A DNA stretch of 64,000 nt from Adiantum capillus-veneris (Eukaryota; Streptophyta; Polypodiopsida; Polypodiales; Pteridaceae): assembly GCA_014529385.2 (NCBI GenBank), contig CM043942.1, positions 35,319,469 to 35,383,468 on the forward strand, given 5' to 3'. Numbering within the stretch: position 1 is the stretch's first letter; each line of letters begins with the position of its first letter. Both the position numbers and the translations under genes were made by a program. Shown here piece after piece: positions 57,980 to 64,000 of the stretch. Under the pieces are notes generated by a model. That model saw nothing but the letters and a program-made list of their open reading frames with translations. It had not been told where the DNA came from and ran no database searches.

Positions 57980-60440
57980 CTACCATGTGTGGTCCACACT
58001 ATCATTACAGAACCACGTGAATCGGGCATTTGAGCCTTTTCCATAAGCACTTTCTGTGGTGCAATAGTGCTTGTACCGGTGTTTTTTAAAGTTCTTTTTG
58101 CACTTTTTGGCTCTAGACCCTAACCATCCTTGGCATTGAAATCTATTGCCCTCCTTTGGTATACAATGAATAGCCCACATTGTCTTGTGTATGTTGATCT
58201 CCTCTACCACTAGTCCCTCCTCATGTTCATTGCATTCTTGAGAGGCCACTTTGCTAGCTGCTTGCAAACCATTTTGATTACATGCAACATTCTATGCCAG
58301 GTATTCGGGTTGATGTGAAGAATTTTCCTCCTCATATGTGAAATGCCCAGTCTGTTTTTGCTTGCTAGATACTGTAATATTGTCCCCTTCACTTTGTTGG
58401 ATGTTAATAGAGAGGAGTACCTACAATTTTATCCTTAACCTCTCTTGCAATAACTGTTGGTGTGGATGCTTACCCTTTTTTGCCCAACGAGCCAACTTTT
58501 TTGCAGATGGTCAAGCCCCATGTATCTGTCCTCTACAAAAGCCAGCATTTTCATGCTTTGAAGCAAACAGTTGGACAAATCAAACATATATGCATCATAC
58601 AAGCTCAACATCTCTTTGTCGCCCTCGCTTGCCAACCAACTCACATGCTTTGTTTCTGCCAAATTTGTTGTAGGTACGAATGATAAATCCTCCACTTCTT
58701 GTAGTACAATTGTTATTAATGTCATTGTAAGATGTTTTGAACAAAGTTTACTCACAAACTATAGCTTGATAATGTTTACCCCAACAAAATGTTTCCTCCA
58801 ACAAGGGTATTGTACATGTCACCAAATCAACCAATAATCCATGTGTGACAAGTTACAGTCTGCCACTCTGCCAAATGCCCAAGAAGCTTGTATATTTCTA
58901 TACAAGCAAGTCGCTTCATCCTCACTTCTTGCACAATGCCATAATTCACACAGACGCTTGTGCTCATCTTGGAAATTCTTATGCACATAATTAGTTGTGT
59001 GAATTTGTAAGCTTTGCTCTCCATGAAACAAGAAATAATGCTCTCTTCCCTCCATAACATTGTTGGGACCACTGTTAAATATAGTGTGGATTTCTTTCTA
59101 GTTTGGTCGTGCCTCATCAGCCATGAATCCCCTAAAATTAGCTAGACAATGTCCGTTATTGAGCAGCATGACATTCATCATTTCGCAGAACATGATTTGT
59201 GCCTACGTATCTTCTTCTTTCATCTCACATATAGCAGTGGTTTGCATTTCTTGAACTCTGCATAGGTACGTGGTTGGTAAATGGTCTAGTTGAACAAAAA
59301 AAGAATCGCAACTTTCTTAAGATATTTATACTTACGTAGGATTATACACACGTGCTACCATTGTTGTCAGTCCACAACCCTACATATGTGGTCAAAGCAA
59401 ACCTAGCTTCTTTGCAAGTCTCCATTTCCATCTTGTCTCATTCTATTGACTAGCTCAACACCTGACATAGGACCATTGCTTGACATTTTGAACACATGAC
59501 ATCTTTTGTTTGGATTTGTGCCCTGTGTTAAAAGTAACATCCCAAGGAAATACCTATACCCGCACGTGTTCTTCAACCTAAGCAATTGAAACTTGGCTCC
59601 AACACCAATTCTTGTAGCAGTAGCTTTTTTCATCACATGCTTAAATATGAAGATGCAATCACTATGTTACTATCAAATTGCATGATAGTTGACTCTCATC
59701 TCAAATAGGACGTGAAACATTACCTTTGTGTATGAATCAATGGTCACATTTCCTCCAATATCAAGAGAAGCTCATCGCTATTTAGTTGTTATCCATTTTC
59801 ACAAACAACTGCTTCCGTTACCATTTGCTTTGCAATATTCAGTTGCAAATGCCTAGGATCAGCCATAGGTGTTTCGGAGACCACACGTGAAACAAGCCCT
59901 TTCGTTCGCTGGATTGCAGATTGCAAAACACCTTTTGCAACCGAGTGATTATGACTTTCAAGATGGATGAACGAACGACTCCAATTGCTCTCAACGAATA
60001 AGTAATAAATAGTACAAGGACATTGACAAAGTAGAACTAGACTTCATCCACAATGAAATAACTTTAAACTTTCGTTTGTCGAGCTTAACATACCCACGGA
60101 CGCAAGTGACGTAAACAACTTTCCCGTCCATGATGTCTCATTTGGACGTCCATTTATTGATCTGATGAGGCGTGTACCGTTGTTGCAGACAAGATGTCAA
60201 CCACATTTACTTTGTCTGTCGGATACTTCACCTTTGATTATACTGGTTTCACCCAACAATGGCCATCATACATTTGTTCCATTCCAACCATGTTTGAAAC
60301 ACCATTCAGAACATGATTTAGCTCATAGATGAAATTACTATTATATTTTTGTGGCACTTCGACCACCTTTTTCCTAAGTGAGCAACTTGAAATCATTTTG
60401 CTCAACTTGGGGTAATGATGGCTATTGAGCACTATGTATT
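57980..60440 (-). pseudogene. MULE-like transposase remnant with an intron
   Basis: Minus-strand pieces form one protein when read in order. GPMSGVELVNRMRQDGNGDL (about 59,420-59,480) is followed by a VCFDH block, then a candidate intron with GTAAGT donor and TGCAG acceptor (about 59,338-59,263). VQEMQTTAICEMKEEDT, MNVMLLNNGHCLANFRGFMA and DEARPN come next, then EGREHYFLFHGEQSLQIHTT and KRLCELWHCARSEDEATCLY (59,260-58,900). FVPTTNLAETKHVSWLASEG lies at about 58,620-58,680, and a Cys/His-rich end (RFQCQGWLG onward) at 57,980-58,270. The order, with an Asp-containing block, an H-x-x-Q-S block and a TTN-AE block, resembles MULE-type transposases of seed-free plants. Two or more stops are present. 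The family call is from pattern memory. Confidence 0.45.
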
Positions 60441-60460
60441 CTAGAGTGCTATGAATTTTC

Positions 60461-60540
60461 TGTCAGGGAATATGACGTAGCTAAGTAGAAATTGAGTAGT
60501 TTACTTAATGGAGAGAGATAATTTTCACACACAAGAGATT

Positions 60541-60596
<56 letters not shown>

Positions 60597-60900
60597 ACGG
60601 TATACGTGGTTCACCCAATGTGGACTACGTCCACGGGAAAGCAGTCACTTAATGGCTTTAGTACTTCAAAACAAGAAGTAGATTACAAAGGGATTATACC
60701 CTTTTGGAGCTCCCAGCTTGCTTATCTCTCACCACCTCACTTTGGAGAGGGGGAATGGGGGAACACACTTGGCACACAAAAAGACTACCTCTATATAGCC
60801 CAGGGCGTACATAGCACCCCAAGCCACTAGAGTTCACCTTCGAAACTCTCGACACACACTAGCAGGCCACCACCCGCGCACACACCAATGCGTGAACATG
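60461..60900 (+). repeat. LTR-like promoter block with (GA)n
   Basis: It starts TGTCAGGGAATATGACG, contains a GA tract, then tatacgtggttcaccc and ctacgtccacgg (60,602-60,638), a pair of motifs familiar from plant copia LTRs. A TATA-like ctctatatagccc is at about 60,789. No partner LTR is in the window and the right boundary is approximate. Confidence 0.4.
60547..60594. repeat. (GA)n microsatellite
   Basis: 24 GA units inside the LTR-like block. Confidence 0.96.
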
Positions 60901-61761
60901 CACACACTCATCTACCCATGCATTTCACTACTCACTTCACACCACACATCGCTGCTGCACATGAAACCACTCTCTCACTTCCATTCCACACACAAAGGAG
61001 GGGCCCGAGGGGCATACACATCTGCACGGGCACCTCACACACAAGCAAAAGAAATAGAGAAGAAGGGGTAGGGGAAACGTCGCGAGAGAAACACCATGGA
61101 AGCTTCGCCACTGTTCAAACATCTTTTACAACTCTTTTATATCAAACGGCACACCCACATGGTCGTCGGGCAAGAAAACGCACACTTGGGTCTTTGCACG
61201 CACACAACTCTGCACAAAAAGGCCCTTAAAAAAATACCCACACACCTTGGCTCCCCTGCAAACGGTAGGCAAAGAACCCCTAAAAATAACTAAAAAATGG
61301 TTTTTATAGGGATGCACTCTTCAATTTTGGAAATTGGCCTTTGATTGACGCACTTGATATCCCAATTGGGAAATTTTGAAAGGGGTAGCCGCCTTTGCTT
61401 CATGTGCTCACTTGCTTGCACTCTTGAAGGGGGGTGCATTAGCGATGTCACTAGTGCCCCTTAGCATTTTGGAAATTTTATTTTTTTATTTCGCTTATTT
61501 TCCACCTTTCATTCACCTTTGACTGCCCTCCTTGGTCAATTTGGCCCTTTAACTCCACCCGTACTCTCTCTTTCTCTACCAGTGTCTTTGGAAACTCTTC
61601 ATTTGACCTCTCTCTCCCTTGTTCACTTGGACCACCCTTAACCTTCCTCTTCACCTTAGTGCCCGACCACTTGACTTGGGCCCCTTTGCTCTGCCCGACC
61701 ATCCTCCCCTGCCTTTGAACTCTCTCTCTATGCATGGGAATCATCTCCTACCTTACTAGTT

Positions 61762-61787
61762 GGGGGGGGGGGGGGGGGGGGGGGGGG
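61762..61787. repeat. G26 homopolymer
   Basis: 26 consecutive G. Quadruplex potential on the plus strand; the length may be imprecise. Confidence 0.9.
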
Positions 61788-62000
61788 TTGACTTTAGACT
61801 TCAAAAGGGGGTCCCAACGGGTGCGAGAGCCTGCTCCTACTAGGCACATGCCACCTCATCAATGTGTTGCCACTTAGAACCACCAGCGCCAAACAGACTC
61901 CGCCGCATGCCACCATTCGTCTCCAAAACTGCCATCTGCTTCACCACACAGAGCGCCAACAATGCCGCCCAAAGCCACGCCATAGCCAAGCACGCATAAA

Positions 62001-62105
<105 letters not shown>

Positions 62106-63082
62106 TTTTGTACACTTCCCATATGGGCCACGATCAGCATATCTCACCATTCGTTCAACCCGATTGACAAGCAAGGACTTCCTGCCATGTCCATATGAAG
62201 TGCTTCACCTTTCAAAATTTGGTCGAAGCCCAAAAAAATGCCCGGTGACACGCCTTCCCATGCGGTTAGGTGGGCACAAACCTGGCCCCCGGTCCCCAAC
62301 AAAATCTTCTAATGGCCATACCTTGCAATCCAAAACTCCGACTCGCAATCCAAAAAGACATGCATGCTCCATAATTCAAGCACTACGTATCTATCTGTTG
62401 ACATCCGCTCGGGCCACATGTCCCAAGCTGCCTTGTCCGTCTCAGGTATGCTAGACCTTCTAACATCAAACTGCAATATCTTCCACACTAGTGCTCCGTT
62501 TGACGAGCTGTCTCGACTCGCTTCTAGAGCACACGAGCACTATATTCTAGGACATCAATAGAGCACTTCGGACACTTTAACTTGCCATCCCAATTGGCCC
62601 ATTTTGGAGCCTTTTTAGCCTAAAAAGTCGCATTAGGCATACACCTCCACTAGCACTTGCTTGCCCAGGTCTTCTACATTGGCTTTAACACTTAGTTATG
62701 CACCTGCAAGCACCCATTGCTTGGCATATACCACTTCCTTGCATAGACCAACTTTGTATGCACCATCATTGTCCACCCCCTACATACAAATTGATTTCCC
62801 CTAAAAAACTGCAACTCCCAACACACACTCTATACACCACAAAAACACCTAGCATATGTGCTTAACTTGGCACTTGCTACCCGCCACCTTTGTTCATGTG
62901 GGTTGCACAAACCCCTTCTTTATATGTCCTCATCCACATGGGTCAAACACCTTGCATTGGTCTTCTCCATTCACTTGTAACACCCTTGCATAGTGCCACA
63001 CCCATGCATATAGCCAACTGTGTACCCAAACTGCCAGCAACATACCTCTACCACTCCAAGTACTCATTGGCAAACTGCCCAC

Positions 63083-63586
63083 TCACATCAAAGAACCTTC
63101 AAACACATCAGTCAAGGACATACCTGACCCACCCTCCCATCCATGTAAAGTGAGATCCTCCTCCAGCAGATCCTGTACCTGCTCGACGGCCCACTGCACA
63201 GCTGTACTTATCACTATAGCCTTCAACCACCACTCATAGACCTCCTTGAAAATCTTGGACACCACCTCAAAATCCACATCACCTGTCATAGACCGCATCC
63301 ACTGAACTGGAAGCTCTTCTACCTTTGGCTCCATACTGTCCTTCTCACGTATCATGCATTCAATTCCACAATCATCAAGATCTTCCTCGTCTACTGGCCC
63401 TTCAAGGTCACTTAGCACCACTTGCTTATCAGCTTCCATCACCTGCTCTTGTGCTACATCATGCACCATCACCATAGGCAAAGCTACCCTATCCCTTTTT
63501 GTAAGATTATGCACCTGTTGCACCACTATGGCAAATTCCACCACCACTTTCATCAACATGGCCATTAGCATGGCGCTACACATCAT
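63083..63586 (-). CDS. Acidic unknown open frame
   Basis: A 167-residue minus-strand frame with biased, low-GC-skew composition: a Met/Val-rich start, then an acidic middle (DLEGPVDEEDLDDCGIECMI) and a Trp-containing C-terminal part (FKEVYEWWLKAIVISTAVQW). I do not recognise it. A second frame directly upstream (63,836-63,603, extending in another register beyond 63,840) is similarly acidic (KLEDILELETKEEIESSDNS), so both may be parts of one protein running off the right edge. An unknown Gag-like protein from an element entering the window is possible, but nothing proves it. There is no signal peptide or membrane segment. Confidence 0.35.
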   Translation of the reverse strand: MMCSAMLMAMLMKVVVEFAIVVQQVHNLTKRDRVALPMVMVHDVAQEQVMEADKQVVLSDLEGPVDEEDLDDCGIECMIREKDSMEPKVEELPVQWMRSMTGDVDFEVVSKIFKEVYEWWLKAIVISTAVQWAVEQVQDLLEEDLTLHGWEGGSGMSLTDVFEGSLM

Positions 63587-63602
63587 CTTTACCTATCTAT
63601 CA

Positions 63603-64000
63603 TCAGTCGTAAGCCTGAATTGCTCCACTTGGTCTACACCAGGCCTCTCGGTCTTGCACTTCATGGTGCTCCTCGCATACATTCACTATCTCTCGACCCA
63701 CATGTAAGAGATCAAACTCATCATACCTGGATTGAGACGACTCGGTCTCCCAACTCGTGTATGCATACATAGAGCTATTGTCACTCGACTCAATCTCCTC
63801 TTTTGTCTCGAGCTCAAGAATATCCTCTAGCTTCACGCTTCAACCTCGTTTGCAAACCGCACTTTTTGGCATTCACCACCCTTCAATGGAGCTTCTACAG
63901 CCACACTTGAACTTGGCAGCACATCTTTTGTCCAATCTGGAACCACCTGCACATCCTCCATAACTGGAGCATCTCTAGCCAACATCCTTGGCATAGGAAC
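63603..64000 (-). pseudogene. Upstream part of the acidic unknown frame, edge-truncated
   Basis: Between 64,000 and 63,840 the minus strand is open in one register (APVMEDVQVVPDWTKDVLPS, then ECQKVRFANEVEA and a stop). From 63,836 to 63,603 it is open in another (LEDILELETKEEIESSDNSS, then QSRYDEFDLLHVGREIVN). The change of register at about 63,838 indicates a frameshift or a short intron. Composition matches the frame at 63,083-63,586. Function unknown; the true start is outside the window. Confidence 0.3.

Overview
This is a transposon-packed stretch of a plant nuclear genome, most likely a large-genome vascular plant and probably a fern or other seed-free lineage. Three things point there: decayed pentatricopeptide (PPR) repeats of the PLS type at the left end; nested Ty1/copia, Ty3/gypsy, LINE and CACTA remains with little intact coding sequence; and unusually many long (CT)n/(GA)n tracts. 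I found no intact host gene, rRNA, tRNA or CRISPR array. Nearly every coding region carries stops, frameshifts or deletions, so most are reported as pseudogenes. The assignment to ferns is an inference from protein style, not a search result.

Layout. 0.5-5.3 kb: a degenerate PPR locus with a 450-bp tandem duplication and a run of partial PPR repeats. 6.3-6.9 kb: an imperfect foldback. 8.4-11.6 kb: an internally deleted gypsy element (LTR, gag, protease). 12.0-14.6 kb: a second gypsy element with paired LTRs, in which gag is inverted relative to pol. 15.2-18.4 kb: the end of one copia family interrupted by a second copia family (copy A1). 18.4-20.0 kb: a gypsy pol fragment. 20.0-22.9 kb: a long LTR-like block filled with pyrimidine tracts. 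23-26.5 kb: a LINE lacking the reverse transcriptase active-site block. 26.6-27.3 kb: compound microsatellites. 29.6-33.5 kb: copia copy A2, 5'-truncated. 33.5-37.7 kb: no genes seen. 57.5-60.5 kb: an intron-bearing MULE-like transposase remnant. 60.5 kb to the end: an LTR-like promoter block, microsatellites and an acidic unknown reading frame.

The centrepiece is 37.8-57.1 kb, a three-level nest. The outer element (LTRs 37,771-38,711 and 56,220-57,096) has a tRNA-Asp-like primer site and a polypurine tract. It encodes only a Gag-like region with zinc knuckles, a retropepsin, and a basic tail with repeated W-[IV]-P-K motifs; I see no reverse transcriptase, RNase H or integrase. Its leader holds about five 280-bp repeats, each with a 20-22 bp palindrome, and a piece of a DEAD-box RNA helicase gene lies just before its 3' LTR. 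It therefore looks like a non-autonomous gag-protease LTR retrotransposon that captured host sequence. Into its leader inserted a 9.2-kb Tat-like gypsy element on the minus strand (40,490-49,656), with two RNase H domains. A 160-bp segment containing the TATA box is inverted between that element's two LTRs. Into the RNase H of the gypsy element inserted a 1.34-kb CACTA-type DNA transposon (43,573-44,908).

The order of events can be read from the nesting: outer element, then Tat-like element, then CACTA. This nest is the best candidate here for something not previously described.
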